DNA from: Clostridia bacterium
Lineage (GTDB): Bacteria; Bacillota; Clostridia; Oscillospirales; Acutalibacteraceae
Assembly (NCBI GenBank): GCA_017399175.1
Contig: JAFQEE010000035.1
Location: 1-56,056, forward strand
Length of the DNA: 56,056 nt
Direction: 5' to 3'
Position numbers and translations under genes: made by a program. Of this stretch, positions 7,933 through 16,297 are shown one piece after another. Every line of letters begins with the position of its first letter. Positions within the stretch are counted from its first letter, which is position 1. The notes under the pieces were generated by a model, which saw nothing but the letters and a program-made list of their open reading frames with translations, did not search any database and was not told where the DNA came from.

Positions 7933-8505
7933 TTAACCGCCTATTATCCCAAGACCTTCAAGTAAAAATTTTACACCCATAAGTACAAGCACAAGACCAC
8001 CTGCAAGTTCAGCCTTATTCTTATATTTCGCACCAAATTTGTGACCGATAAACACGCCGATTGCAGAAAGTAATGCAGTTATTACGCCGATAAGAGTTAC
8101 AGCAACAAAAACTGTTTTTTGTTCATATTCAAGGGCAAAAGCAACACCTACTGCCAACGCATCAATACTTGTTGCGATTGCAAGTGCTGTCAGTTCTTTA
8201 AGATTCAGTTTATTTTCACAACATTCACACTCATCATCGTCGTGGAATGACTCATAAATCATCTTACCGCCAATAATCAGGAGAAGAATAAATGTCACCC
8301 AATGGTCAATGCTTGTAATATATTCAGCAAATTTTGAGCCGACAAACCAACCTATAAGTGGCATTCCTGCCTGAAAACCACCAAAAAAGAGTGCAATAAG
8401 TGCAGTTTGTTTATAATCAAGTTTTCGCATATTCAGACCTTTACAGATTGCCACAGCAAAGGCATCCATAGCAAGACCGACAGCAATAATCAGCAATTCT
8501 GACAT
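7933..8505 (-). CDS. mntP: Manganese efflux pump MntP
   Basis: A 190-residue protein with six hydrophobic helices, matching the MntP (DUF204) family, which exports Mn2+. Diagnostic features are the paired repeats with membrane-embedded Asp: AVGLAMDAFAVAICKGL near the N-terminus and AIATSIDALAVGVAFAL in the second half, plus GGKMIYES. The loop between the halves is acidic and Cys-rich (DDDECECCENK). Length is normal for the family. It is transcribed alone: a terminator follows it, and its promoter overlaps the end of spo0A. No yybP-ykoY manganese riboswitch fits in the short leader; instead there is an intrinsic-terminator hairpin just before the ribosome-binding site. Confidence 0.92.
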   Translation of the reverse strand: MSELLIIAVGLAMDAFAVAICKGLNMRKLDYKQTALIALFFGGFQAGMPLIGWFVGSKFAEYITSIDHWVTFILLLIIGGKMIYESFHDDDECECCENKLNLKELTALAIATSIDALAVGVAFALEYEQKTVFVAVTLIGVITALLSAIGVFIGHKFGAKYKNKAELAGGLVLVLMGVKFLLEGLGIIGG

Positions 8506-8523
8506 ACCATAAACTCCTTGAAA

Positions 8524-8549
8524 AAAGGCTCATAAAAATATGAGCCTTT
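8524..8549 (-). terminator. Terminator between spo0A and mntP, inside the mntP leader
   Basis: AAAGGCTCATA (8524-8534) and TATGAGCCTTT (8539-8549) form an 11-base-pair stem with a four-base loop, followed on the minus strand by a T-run. It ends spo0A transcription, but it also lies downstream of the mntP promoter and only about 15 bases before the mntP ribosome-binding site. Confidence 0.85.
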
Positions 8550-8567
8550 AGTTTATCTATCAAAAAA

Positions 8568-8596
8568 ATGATAGCATTTTTATATATGTTTGTCAA
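8568..8596 (-). promoter_or_regulatory. Probable mntP promoter
   Basis: TTGACA (8591-8596) and TATCAT (8568-8573) are separated by 17 bases on the minus strand. The -35 overlaps the spo0A stop codon. Transcripts would pass through the terminator hairpin at 8524-8549 before reaching mntP. Confidence 0.65.
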
Positions 8597-9323
8597 GAAA
8601 TCTTCATTCGTAAACGAAGCTTGTCACTTATCATTGCGATAAATTCTGAATTTGTCGGTTTTCCCCTGTCGCTTTGAATTGTATAGCCAAAATATGCACT
8701 AAGAACATCAACATCACCCCTGTCCCACGCAACCTCTATTGCGTGACGGATTGCCCTTTCAACTCGTGATGAAGTTGTGGAATATCTTTTTGCAACTGTG
8801 GGATAAAGTACTTTTGTGACAGAATTCATCATTTCTCCGTCGTTTATTGTAAGTACGATTGCTTCACGAAGATACTGATATCCCTTTATATGAGCAGGAA
8901 CACCAAGTTGATGCATAATTTCGCTGACTGTTACCTGTAAATCGTTATCGTCTTTAGGTACTGTTGTGTCCTTTTTATCCTTTGACCAACCTGTAAGCTG
9001 TGTTACTCTTTGAGCAAGCATATTAACATCAAAAGGTTTAAGGAAGTAATAATCGGCACCTGCTGACAAGATTTCCTGTTCAAAGCGTTGATTGTCGGAA
9101 CTTGATATAACAACTACAAATGGCTTTTTGTTATCGTTCTTCAAGCTGTTCACAACTCCCAATGCATCAAGATTTGCCATAAAAGCATCCATAATCACAA
9201 CATCAGGATTTTCTGTGGAGAGTTTTGCTAACAACGCCTTACCGTCCTTCGCAACACATTTGCACAGTTTCTCCCGAAATCACTGCCTTCACCCGTTAAT
9301 AATACTTTTAAATTATTTCCCAT
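8593..9323 (-). pseudogene. spo0A: Stage 0 sporulation regulator Spo0A, frameshifted in the receiver domain
   Basis: Master response regulator of sporulation. The natural start is the ATG at 9323, behind a strong GGAGG; it reads [20 protein letters not shown] and then runs to a TAG at 9228-9230. The rest is in another frame from about 9250: [10 protein letters not shown], the phosphoacceptor strand [15 protein letters not shown], and a complete DNA-binding domain ending at 8593. By comparison with Spo0A from memory, about a dozen residues between the NCANVL helix and KDGKALL are missing, so a non-triplet deletion near 9245-9255 is likely. Starting instead at a TTG (9234) gives a 213-residue protein without the first strand and acidic pocket. 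Either a true mutation or an assembly error; identity itself is secure. Confidence 0.85.
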
Positions 9324-9373
9324 TTTCTGGAACCTCCATTTTAATTTCAAATCATTCTCTGATTTCTTATTTC

Positions 9374-9408
9374 TGCCATATTTTACCATATATGGTAATT
9401 TATGGCAA
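9374..9408 (-). promoter_or_regulatory. spo0A promoter embedded in a palindrome
   Basis: On the minus strand TTGCCA (9403-9408) and TAAAAT (9380-9385) are 17 bases apart, about 60 bases before the spo0A start. The spacer contains a perfect 16-base palindrome, TTACCATATATGGTAA (9383-9398), and outer arms TGCCATA/TATGGCA extend the symmetry over both promoter elements. This is how a repressor operator would look; the regulator is unknown. Confidence 0.6.
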
Positions 9409-9439
9409 TAGTTTTTTCAAATTTTGACATTAAAAACTT

Positions 9440-9449
9440 TTCGACAAAA
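9440..9449 (-). promoter_or_regulatory. Candidate Spo0A binding site (0A box)
   Basis: TTCGACAAAA, the reverse complement of TTTTGTCGAA, matches the 0A-box consensus exactly and lies about 55 bases upstream of the spo0A -10 element. This suggests autoregulation. The rest of the gene-free stretch 9450-9774 is very AT-rich and shows nothing else I can name. Confidence 0.55.
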
Positions 9450-9774
9450 AATGCATCACAGAATTTCGATTAAAATGACGGAAAGAAAAATATTTCCTGC
9501 AAATTTTTTTTGCATAAATTCTAAAATATTCAGTCATAATTTGACTATTCATCTCTGTTTTAAGTCTTTTTTTAACGACGATTTGAACTTTGAAATTGTT
9601 GAAAAGTCTGTTGAAAATGTTTAAAACTATATATATCAAGGGATTTTTCACCCTCATTTTTGTTTTTTTGTAAAGGAAAAGCCTTTACAAAATTTTTTTG
9701 AAGAACAAAAAAGATGTATATACAAATGCATATACATCATAGATTTTGAAGGATAAATTTCATATTTATTTTTT

Positions 9775-9811
9775 GACAAAAAAATATCCGGATATTATCA
9801 AAATACCCGGA
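9775..9811 (-). terminator. Terminator after the MacB-like permease
   Basis: CCGGATATT (9788-9796) and AATACCCGG (9802-9810) form a stem with one G-U. On the minus strand it is followed by TTTTTTT. Confidence 0.75.
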
Positions 9812-9823
9812 GTTATTTTTATT

Positions 9824-11071
9824 TTAATCTCTGCGAAGTGCCTCAATCGGTGGAAGATTCGCTGCTCGTTTAGCAGGATAAACACCGAAGATAATTCCTA
9901 TTGCTGATGAGAAACCAACTGCAAGAAGAACTGTTGCAGGCTCAACAGACAACGGCACATTCATTATATAGGATACAAAGGCGGCGGCAGCAACACCAAG
10001 CAACAGACCGATTACACCACCAATAAGGCAAAGGATAATTGATTCTGTCAAGAACTGGAACATAATTGTTCCCGTTTTAGCACCAAGAGCCTTTCGAATG
10101 CCGATTTCACGAGTACGCTCGGTAATGGACACAAGCATAATATTCATAACACCGATACCGCCAACCACAAGTGAAATAGCACTTACGGCAGCAATAAATA
10201 TTGTAAACACATTGATAACTGTATCAAGAAGGTCAATATATGTTGCCATATTTGTGACAATATAACAGTCTTTTTCAAAATTATCATGCAAAGAACGGAT
10301 ATAGTTTATTGCCGCAGTACCTATACCGTCAAGCTGACTTTCATCAACTGCTGTGATATTGATTGTATCGTAACGATTTTGTGAAGAACCGTTAATTGCA
10401 GATACAAGCGGAGCAGGCATAATAATCATACAACTGTTCATTTGCATTCCGCCCATTGATGCAGACATTGTTTCCATCATCTCTTCGGTATCCATATTCA
10501 TGCCTGCCATTATGTCAATAACACCGATAATCTTAATTGATGTAGTCAGATTTTCTGAATTACAATAGATATATTCACCTACAACATTTCTTTTACCGAA
10601 AAGTTGAATAGCACTACCCACATCAATTACGCCTACACTTTTAGCTTCCACATATTCTTCTTCATTAAAAAATCTGCCATAAATACAAGGAGTTTGCATA
10701 AGTAACTGCATATCGGTATTACCGCCGATACCCATCATAAAACCATCACGGTCATTCGCTGACATTCCGCACATAGCCATCGTCTGCATTGAGGCATACT
10801 GAACACCATCAATTTGTTTTATAGCCTCAATATCGGCATCTGTGAAGTAATCTTCATCATCAGCAGCACTTCCGCGTACATTAAGGGAAATAGCACTATT
10901 ACCCATATCACGAATCATACCCACAATATAGTCACGGCCACCGTTACCAACAGTAACAATAGCAATAACTGATGCAACACCGATTATAATACCGAGCATT
11001 GTAAGAAGTGAACGCATCAAATTAGTTTTTATGCTGAATACGGCAATGCGGATATTTTCTTTAATATTCAA
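9824..11071 (-). CDS. MacB/FtsX-type ABC permease without its own ATPase
   Basis: A 415-residue permease of the MacB/YknZ type. It has an N-terminal helix (about 19-40, LLTMLGIIIGVASVIAIVTV), a periplasmic or extracellular domain of about 210 residues, then three C-terminal helices. It carries the family motif ITERTREIGIRKALGAKTGTI (about 315-335) and ends AKRAANLPPIEALRRD. The start is a TTG behind GGGGTG. It lies 14 bases downstream of a MacA-like adaptor. In related YknXYZ-type operons an ATPase gene lies between adaptor and permease; none is present here or nearby. The substrate is unknown; family members export peptides, toxins or antibiotics. Confidence 0.85.
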   Translation of the reverse strand: MNIKENIRIAVFSIKTNLMRSLLTMLGIIIGVASVIAIVTVGNGGRDYIVGMIRDMGNSAISLNVRGSAADDEDYFTDADIEAIKQIDGVQYASMQTMAMCGMSANDRDGFMMGIGGNTDMQLLMQTPCIYGRFFNEEEYVEAKSVGVIDVGSAIQLFGKRNVVGEYIYCNSENLTTSIKIIGVIDIMAGMNMDTEEMMETMSASMGGMQMNSCMIIMPAPLVSAINGSSQNRYDTINITAVDESQLDGIGTAAINYIRSLHDNFEKDCYIVTNMATYIDLLDTVINVFTIFIAAVSAISLVVGGIGVMNIMLVSITERTREIGIRKALGAKTGTIMFQFLTESIILCLIGGVIGLLLGVAAAAFVSYIMNVPLSVEPATVLLAVGFSSAIGIIFGVYPAKRAANLPPIEALRRD

Positions 11072-11085
11072 TATCTACACCCCAA

Positions 11086-12651
11086 TCAAGCAGTTTTTTC
11101 TTGAATTTTTGTTCCGTCTTCCATATTCGGGTCAGGACTCTTTATTACTTTTTCGCCTTCTGAAAGTCCTTCAATAATCTCATAGCTTGTATCGTCAAGT
11201 GAACCCTTTGTAATTACACGCTTATATACCTTACTTTCAGATTCATTAAAAACGAATACAGAATATTCGCCATTTTTATATACTACAGACTCAACCGGAA
11301 CCTTCAATACATCATCAACTGTATTGAGTTTAATCTTAATATCAACATCAAAACCAATTACAACTTTTTCGTCAGGATTTTTAATTCTTACCTTAATAAC
11401 AGCACCATTTGTACCGGATGTTCCGCTCATCAATGAATTTATATCGAGTCCTGAATTCTGTGCAGTTGCACCCACATATATAACTTCTGCATCATATTCC
11501 TGTTTAAGGCTCTTAACAGTTGCTTCCATACCAACCTTAACTTTGAGAAGGTCTGCTTTACCTACAGTTACAGAAACAATCAAGTCATCATAACTCTCAA
11601 CAGTAATACCGGCACCTGTAGGAAGAGAATTGTTTCCACCTATAAGCGAAGCGATAAAATCATTATCAACGCCCTGACCACCTAACAATGCAGAAATATC
11701 AAAAGAGGTGTTCTGTACTTCATCAACAGGCACAAATCTCTCTCCTGCTTTAACATTTACAACAGTTACAATACCGTCATTTTTTGCAACCCAGCCGTTC
11801 TTCATTGAATCATATATTTTCTTGACATTGTCATATGTTGCTTTTTTAGAATCTGCAACTGCTTTTAAAGCATCAAGTACTGTTTCATTATCAGTTGATA
11901 CTGTCATTGCATTTTGTGCCTGAAGAACTGAAAGTTCAGAAATAAGCTGTGCTAACACAATATTTTTCTGCATAAGTTCTTCATGCTTGGCAGTATCTGA
12001 TGACATTGACGGAATCTGAACCTGGGACATTGCTTTTACATATTCTTCAATCTGCTTGTTTTTTACACCGTTAAGTTTCATCTGTAACGCAATGGCATCA
12101 ATCTGTTCTTGAGGAATATTTGTCATTTCAATGACTGAACCGCTGCTTTCAACCTCTTTTTCAAGTAAAGCAATTTCTTCCTTAATTGCAGAAATTTCAG
12201 CATTTTTCTTTTCAATCGCAGCACTCAACTCTGCTTTTTTCTCTGAACTGTTTTCTGTTGAAGCTTTGGCATTATTATAATCATTAAGTGCTTTATCGTA
12301 ATCAGCTTTTGCTTTGTTCAGATGTTCTGCTACAGTTGACACATTGAATGTAGCAAGTTTGTCACCCTTGGCAACTCTGTCACCTACATTTACAAAAACT
12401 TCTTCGACCATTACACCTTCAATTGCCATCAGGTTTTCTGAAACACCTGACTCAACTGTTCCGCCAACATCAAGAGAATCCGTAACAGAACCATAGACAA
12501 CCTCAGCAATCTCGTACTCTACCGGAGGTTCCGGTTTGAAATTGGAATAAAGCACATAAGATACCAATAAAATCATAAATACTGCAAATGCAATTATCCC
12601 GATTTTCGCCTTCATACTTTTCTTTTTAAAATTCTTAAACAAGGAAATCAC
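11086..12651 (-). CDS. MacA/HlyD-type membrane-fusion (adaptor) protein
   Basis: A 521-residue protein with an N-terminal membrane anchor (about 15-33), a first lipoyl-like half (YGSVTDSLDVGGTVESG), a long coiled-coil hairpin (about 110-290, Lys/Glu/Ala-rich), and the second lipoyl half (NDGIVTVVNVKAGERFVPVD). The barrel and C-terminal domains follow (VPVESVVYKNGEYSVFVF). In MacAB-like systems the adaptor contacts the FtsX-type permease outside the membrane. It is the first gene of a two-gene operon with that permease. The start codon is uncertain: GTG at 12651 sits close behind AAGGA, and a TTG three codons later is spaced a little far. Confidence 0.85.
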   Translation of the reverse strand: MISLFKNFKKKSMKAKIGIIAFAVFMILLVSYVLYSNFKPEPPVEYEIAEVVYGSVTDSLDVGGTVESGVSENLMAIEGVMVEEVFVNVGDRVAKGDKLATFNVSTVAEHLNKAKADYDKALNDYNNAKASTENSSEKKAELSAAIEKKNAEISAIKEEIALLEKEVESSGSVIEMTNIPQEQIDAIALQMKLNGVKNKQIEEYVKAMSQVQIPSMSSDTAKHEELMQKNIVLAQLISELSVLQAQNAMTVSTDNETVLDALKAVADSKKATYDNVKKIYDSMKNGWVAKNDGIVTVVNVKAGERFVPVDEVQNTSFDISALLGGQGVDNDFIASLIGGNNSLPTGAGITVESYDDLIVSVTVGKADLLKVKVGMEATVKSLKQEYDAEVIYVGATAQNSGLDINSLMSGTSGTNGAVIKVRIKNPDEKVVIGFDVDIKIKLNTVDDVLKVPVESVVYKNGEYSVFVFNESESKVYKRVITKGSLDDTSYEIIEGLSEGEKVIKSPDPNMEDGTKIQEKTA

Positions 12652-12787
12652 TATCCTTCAAAAATAATTTATCAGTTTATTTTACACCTATTTTTATTTT
12701 TTTCCAATATGTAAAATGTAAAAAAATTGTTAATTTCTCATTTTTTTCATATATATAAATAACAAATATTAAAACGGAGGACATTTT

Positions 12788-13264
12788 ATGAAAAAATTAT
12801 TGGCAATTCTTATGGTTTTTATAACTGTTTTCTTCTCCGCCTGCTCAAAAGAAAGCAAATTCGGTATTCAACAATTTACAGAAAGAATGAATAAAACTTT
12901 TGAAACAGATTACAAAACATCTGACTTTGTTTTAAGTAAACGAGAAGATGAAAATGTTATGTTTTTATCGGAAGAAAATTCCCTTATTTCTGTTTTTATT
13001 GACAATAACAATTATATTAAAGGTGTCAGCCTGCTCATAACCGCTGACGGTGACATTGAAAATGCAAAAAATACATATTGTCAGATGTGCAGTATTTTTA
13101 CGGGAAATGATTATGAAAGTCAGATGAAGATATTTAGTGAATCGGATTTTTTTAATGAAGACATAAAATTTGCCGACGGAAATTCACTAATCACCGTCGG
13201 CAGATATAAATATACAGTTGTTTGTAATGATTACAGTATTACTTTTTTCTGTGAGAGAGTATAA
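12788..13264 (+). CDS. Small predicted lipoprotein
   Basis: A 158-residue protein with a classical lipoprotein signal peptide: KK, a hydrophobic core, and the lipobox FSAC with the lipidated Cys near residue 19. A good CGGAGG ribosome-binding site precedes the ATG. The mature part is charged with no family I recognise. It is probably monocistronic; a TTGTTA/TATATA pair with a 17-base spacer lies upstream in the very AT-rich intergenic DNA. It converges with cysS, with only three bases between the stops and no obvious terminator. Function unknown. Confidence 0.7.
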   Translation: MKKLLAILMVFITVFFSACSKESKFGIQQFTERMNKTFETDYKTSDFVLSKREDENVMFLSEENSLISVFIDNNNYIKGVSLLITADGDIENAKNTYCQMCSIFTGNDYESQMKIFSESDFFNEDIKFADGNSLITVGRYKYTVVCNDYSITFFCERV

Positions 13265-13267
13265 AGT

Positions 13268-14677
13268 TTATTCACGATGCCATTTTACACCTTGTGGTGT
13301 GTCCTCAAGAACGATACCCTGTGCTTTGAGTTCATCACGAATTCTGTCAGCCTCTGCCCAGTTTCTGTCCTTACGAGCCTGAGTACGAGCTTCAATCAGC
13401 TTTTCGATTTCATCGTCAAGGCTTTCTGTCTTTCTGTTATAAACAAGACCAAGAACACCTGTAAGTTCATCAAAGAGTTTTGTTGCATATTCAACAAGTT
13501 CTTTTGATGGTGCATCTGTGATAACCTTTGTGTTGATGTCCTTTACAAGTTCAAATACTGCTGAAATAGCATCGGCTGTATTAAGGTCATCGTCCATTAC
13601 ACGGATAAACTGGTCACGACGACCATCAAGTGCCTTTTTGATTTCTTCTGCATTTTCCGGTATTGTGTCAACTGCATTTTTGAGTGCGAAATCAAGACTT
13701 TCACGACAGTTGTAAAGACGAACAAGAGATGCTTTGCACTGTTCGATAATATCAACGCTGTAGTTAATTGGGCTTCTGTAATGTGAAGAAATAAGAAAAT
13801 AACGGATTGGTTCATAACCGTATTCGTTAGCAACATCACGAACTGTGAAGAAGTTGCCGAGAGACTTTGACATCTTAACATTATCAACGCTGATAAATCC
13901 GTTATGCATCCAGTAATTTGCAAACGGAACACCGTTACAGCATTCGCTCTGTGCGATTTCGTTTTCGTGGTGAGGGAAAACAAGGTCCTGACCACCACAA
14001 TGAATATCAATAGTTTCACCAAGATATCTTCTTACCATTGCTGAACATTCAATATGCCAACCCGGTCTGCCGTGTCCCCAAGGTGATTCCCAGTATGGTT
14101 CACCAGGTTTTGCACTCTTCCAGAGGGCAAAGTCCATTGGTTCGCGTTTTACTTCGCCGATATTGATACGAGCACCTGCTTCAAGGTCCTCAAGTGGCTG
14201 ATGTGAAAGTTTACCATATTCCTTGAACTGTTTTGGACTGAAATAAACATCACCGTTATCTACCGCGTAAGCATAACCTTTTTCGATAAGAGTGCTAACG
14301 ATATTGATAATTTCGTCAATGTTTTCAGTTGCTTTTGGATGAACGGTTGCTTCACGCACATTCATACCCTTTGCATCTGTCCAGAATTCTTCGATATACT
14401 TTTCGGAAACAGTTTTGTAGTCTGTGCCTTCTTCATTTGCACGACGGATGATTTTGTCGTCAATGTCAGTAAAGTTCTGAACAAAATTCACCTTGTATCC
14501 GCGATATTCCATATATCTTCTAAATGTATCAAACACACAAAGAGGACGAGCATTACCGATATGGATATAGTTATAAACTGTTGGTCCGCAAGCGTAAACC
14601 TTTAATTCGTTTGGTACAAGTGTTTTAAGTTCTTCTTTTCTTCTTGTAAGAGTGTTAAAAATTTTCATGTTACTCAC
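13268..14677 (-). CDS. cysS: Cysteinyl-tRNA synthetase
   Basis: Charges tRNA-Cys. The 469-residue length is normal. It shows the class I HIGH-type motif ([11 protein letters not shown]), the zinc-site residues expected of CysS ([29 protein letters not shown]), and the KMSKS motif exactly ([11 protein letters not shown]). The C-terminal anticodon-binding region ends in [12 protein letters not shown]. The start overlaps the end of cysE by eight bases, so the two genes are translationally coupled. Both are controlled by the upstream cysteine T-box, which links cysteine synthesis and cysteinyl-tRNA formation to the level of uncharged tRNA-Cys. Confidence 0.97.
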   Translation of the reverse strand: MSNMKIFNTLTRRKEELKTLVPNELKVYACGPTVYNYIHIGNARPLCVFDTFRRYMEYRGYKVNFVQNFTDIDDKIIRRANEEGTDYKTVSEKYIEEFWTDAKGMNVREATVHPKATENIDEIINIVSTLIEKGYAYAVDNGDVYFSPKQFKEYGKLSHQPLEDLEAGARINIGEVKREPMDFALWKSAKPGEPYWESPWGHGRPGWHIECSAMVRRYLGETIDIHCGGQDLVFPHHENEIAQSECCNGVPFANYWMHNGFISVDNVKMSKSLGNFFTVRDVANEYGYEPIRYFLISSHYRSPINYSVDIIEQCKASLVRLYNCRESLDFALKNAVDTIPENAEEIKKALDGRRDQFIRVMDDDLNTADAISAVFELVKDINTKVITDAPSKELVEYATKLFDELTGVLGLVYNRKTESLDDEIEKLIEARTQARKDRNWAEADRIRDELKAQGIVLEDTPQGVKWHRE

Positions 14678-15320
14678 CTTTTTCTTCCTTTTCTTTGTAT
14701 TTTAAAAGTTCTTTTTCAAGTCTTTCAATTTTCGCATTAAGCTTACAGAATTCCTGTGATACAGGGTCAGGAATGTGAACCTGGTCAAGGTTGTCAACTC
14801 GTTTTCCGTTCCTTTTCACAACTCTTGCAGGAACACCGACGGCAGTTGAATTCGGCGGAATTTCATCAAGCACCACGGCACCTGAGGCGATATTTGAATA
14901 ATCCCCTACTTTAAAAGGTCCTAAAACCTTTGCACCCGAGCCAATCATAACACCGTTGCCGATTGTCGGATGTCGTTTACCTGTATCCTTACCCGTTCCT
15001 CCCAATGTAACACCCTGATAGATTGTTACATCGTCACCGATTTCAGCAGTTTCACCGATTACCACTCCCGTTCCGTGGTCGATGAAAAATCTTCTGCCGA
15101 TGGTAGCACCGGGATGAATTTCAATATTAGTCTTTTTTACTGCGTGCTGTGAAATTGCACGGGCAATAAATTTCATTTTATGACGGAAAAACCAATGTGC
15201 AACTCTGTGCATTCTTATGGCTTTTAGTCCCGGATATAAAAACAGAATTTCAAGAATACCTGACGCTGCAGGGTCGCGCTCTTTGACTGTTTGTATATCT
15301 TCTCTTAATCGTTTAAACAA
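14670..15320 (-). CDS. cysE: Serine O-acetyltransferase
   Basis: Acetylates serine from acetyl-CoA, the first step of cysteine synthesis. A 216-residue protein with an N-terminal helical part (about 1-60) and a left-handed beta-helix of hexapeptide repeats (GATIGRRFFIDHGTGVVIGE, AEIGDDVTIYQGVTLGGTGK, IGNGVMIGSGAKVLG). The active-site His-Gly in FIDHGTG and the RHP after KDTGK are as in family members. It is a short SAT of the kind common in Firmicutes, ending in a charged helix. It is first in the operon with cysS, behind a T-box leader. A repeat island lies between the T-box terminator and the start codon. Confidence 0.95.
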   Translation of the reverse strand: MFKRLREDIQTVKERDPAASGILEILFLYPGLKAIRMHRVAHWFFRHKMKFIARAISQHAVKKTNIEIHPGATIGRRFFIDHGTGVVIGETAEIGDDVTIYQGVTLGGTGKDTGKRHPTIGNGVMIGSGAKVLGPFKVGDYSNIASGAVVLDEIPPNSTAVGVPARVVKRNGKRVDNLDQVHIPDPVSQEFCKLNAKIERLEKELLKYKEKEEKGE

Positions 15321-15368
15321 GAGTATTCCTCCAAAATATATTAAAAAGTTATTGCAGGAGTAAATAAA

Positions 15369-15440
15369 CTCCCTCAGTCAGCTTCGCTGACAGCTCCCTC
15401 AAGGAGGGAGCGAACTGTCCCTACGCGTTAACAAGGGAGG
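15369..15440. repeat. Mosaic repeat island 2, inside the cysE leader
   Basis: Carries the module CTCCCTCAGTCAGC/GCTGACAGCTCCCTC with its AAGGAGGGAGC closing arm, and the CTGTCCCTACGCG end. These recur near 19.9, 23.7 and 43.3 kb. It lies between the T-box terminator and the cysE ribosome-binding site, so it is part of the cysE mRNA. Confidence 0.8.
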
Positions 15441-15444
15441 CAAT

Positions 15445-15671
15445 AAAAAAGCCTCCGTCTGCAAATGCAAACGAAGGCGAATAATCGCGGTTCCACTTCG
15501 ATTTATAACTCGATTAGTTTATAACGCAACCACACGGATGTGTATTTCCCCACATCGACTCACGAACGCACTTCACAGTCCTTTTTTAATACAGGCTTTC
15601 AGCCGACGACCCGTAATCTCTGATAAAAAACTGAACTGCTACTCTTTTCGGTCACAGTCTTTATTCATATT
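15445..15671 (-). promoter_or_regulatory. Cysteine T-box leader of cysE-cysS
   Basis: The T-box core on the minus strand reads GAAGTGGAACCGCG (15486-15499), a variant of the usual AGGGTGGNACCGCG. It is followed by a strong terminator hairpin, GCCTTCGTTTGC/GCAGACGGAGGC (15451-15478) with a T-run. Upstream are long paired segments expected of Stem I, and a TGC in GAAGTGCG is a plausible Cys specifier. The downstream cysE and cysS genes agree with cysteine specificity. Confidence 0.9.
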
Positions 15672-15677
15672 GTTATT

Positions 15678-15706
15678 ATTCTATCACACATTTTCAGAAA
15701 ATGCAA
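15678..15706 (-). promoter_or_regulatory. Promoter of the T-box leader
   Basis: TTGCAT and TAGAAT with a 17-base spacer on the minus strand. The -35 abuts the pgsA stop, so the leader starts near 15671. Confidence 0.65.
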
Positions 15707-16297
15707 TTATTTTGTGAAATCAATTATTTTTCTGCTGTCAAATAAATAAATTACACCTGAAACAACGGTGAAGATTGCTGTAATCCATAACAAACCATTA
15801 GAAATCAATGATAAATCAGGGAGTTTTGCAAAGAGTTCTGCATTTGTGTCAGCGATAATTTCCCAAGTTTCACCTAAAAGCATAATTAGTATTGTGAAAA
15901 CCATCTGTGTTACGGTTTTGATTTTCCCCCATATATTTGCGGGAATTACAACACCACCTGATGCAGCAATCATTCGCACAGATGCTATGGCAAATTCTCG
16001 TGTTAAGACAAGCATTACAATCCATATATTGCAAAGTCCCATTGACATAAAGGCTAAAAGTGCTGATGTTGTCAAGACTTTATCGGCAATAGGGTCCAAA
16101 AACTTACCGAAATTTGTAATCTGGTTATTTTTTCTTGCAAGATGACCGTCAACAGCGTCAGTAATTGCACCGATTGAGAATACAATACAGGCAATTAAAA
16201 ATCTGTGTGGAAGATTTTCCGAGAGAATTATCCACAGAAAAAACGGTGTTATGATTATTCGTGCTATTGTCAAAATATTAGGAATGTTTAATTTCAT
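15707..16297 (-). CDS. pgsA: CDP-diacylglycerol--glycerol-3-phosphate 3-phosphatidyltransferase
   Basis: Makes phosphatidylglycerophosphate in the membrane, the committed step to phosphatidylglycerol. A 196-residue protein with about four to six hydrophobic helices and the full CDP-alcohol phosphotransferase signature DG-x2-AR-x8-G-x3-D-x3-D (VDGHLARKNN then GKFLDPIADK, about 47-72). Length is normal. Its start overlaps the end of rimO by four bases, making it the last gene of recA-recX-rimO-pgsA. Order differs from many Firmicutes, where pgsA precedes cinA-recA. Confidence 0.95.
   Translation of the reverse strand: MKLNIPNILTIARIIITPFFLWIILSENLPHRFLIACIVFSIGAITDAVDGHLARKNNQITNFGKFLDPIADKVLTTSALLAFMSMGLCNIWIVMLVLTREFAIASVRMIAASGGVVIPANIWGKIKTVTQMVFTILIMLLGETWEIIADTNAELFAKLPDLSLISNGLLWITAIFTVVSGVIYLFDSRKIIDFTK

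Noticed and set aside
8506-8560. yybP-ykoY manganese riboswitch before mntP
   Set aside because: The leader is about 55 bases and consists mainly of one terminator hairpin, too short for that riboswitch.
9424-9657. Overlapping open frames on both strands upstream of spo0A
   Set aside because: They lie in very AT-rich DNA with Phe/Asn/Lys runs, have no ribosome-binding sites, and cover the 0A box.
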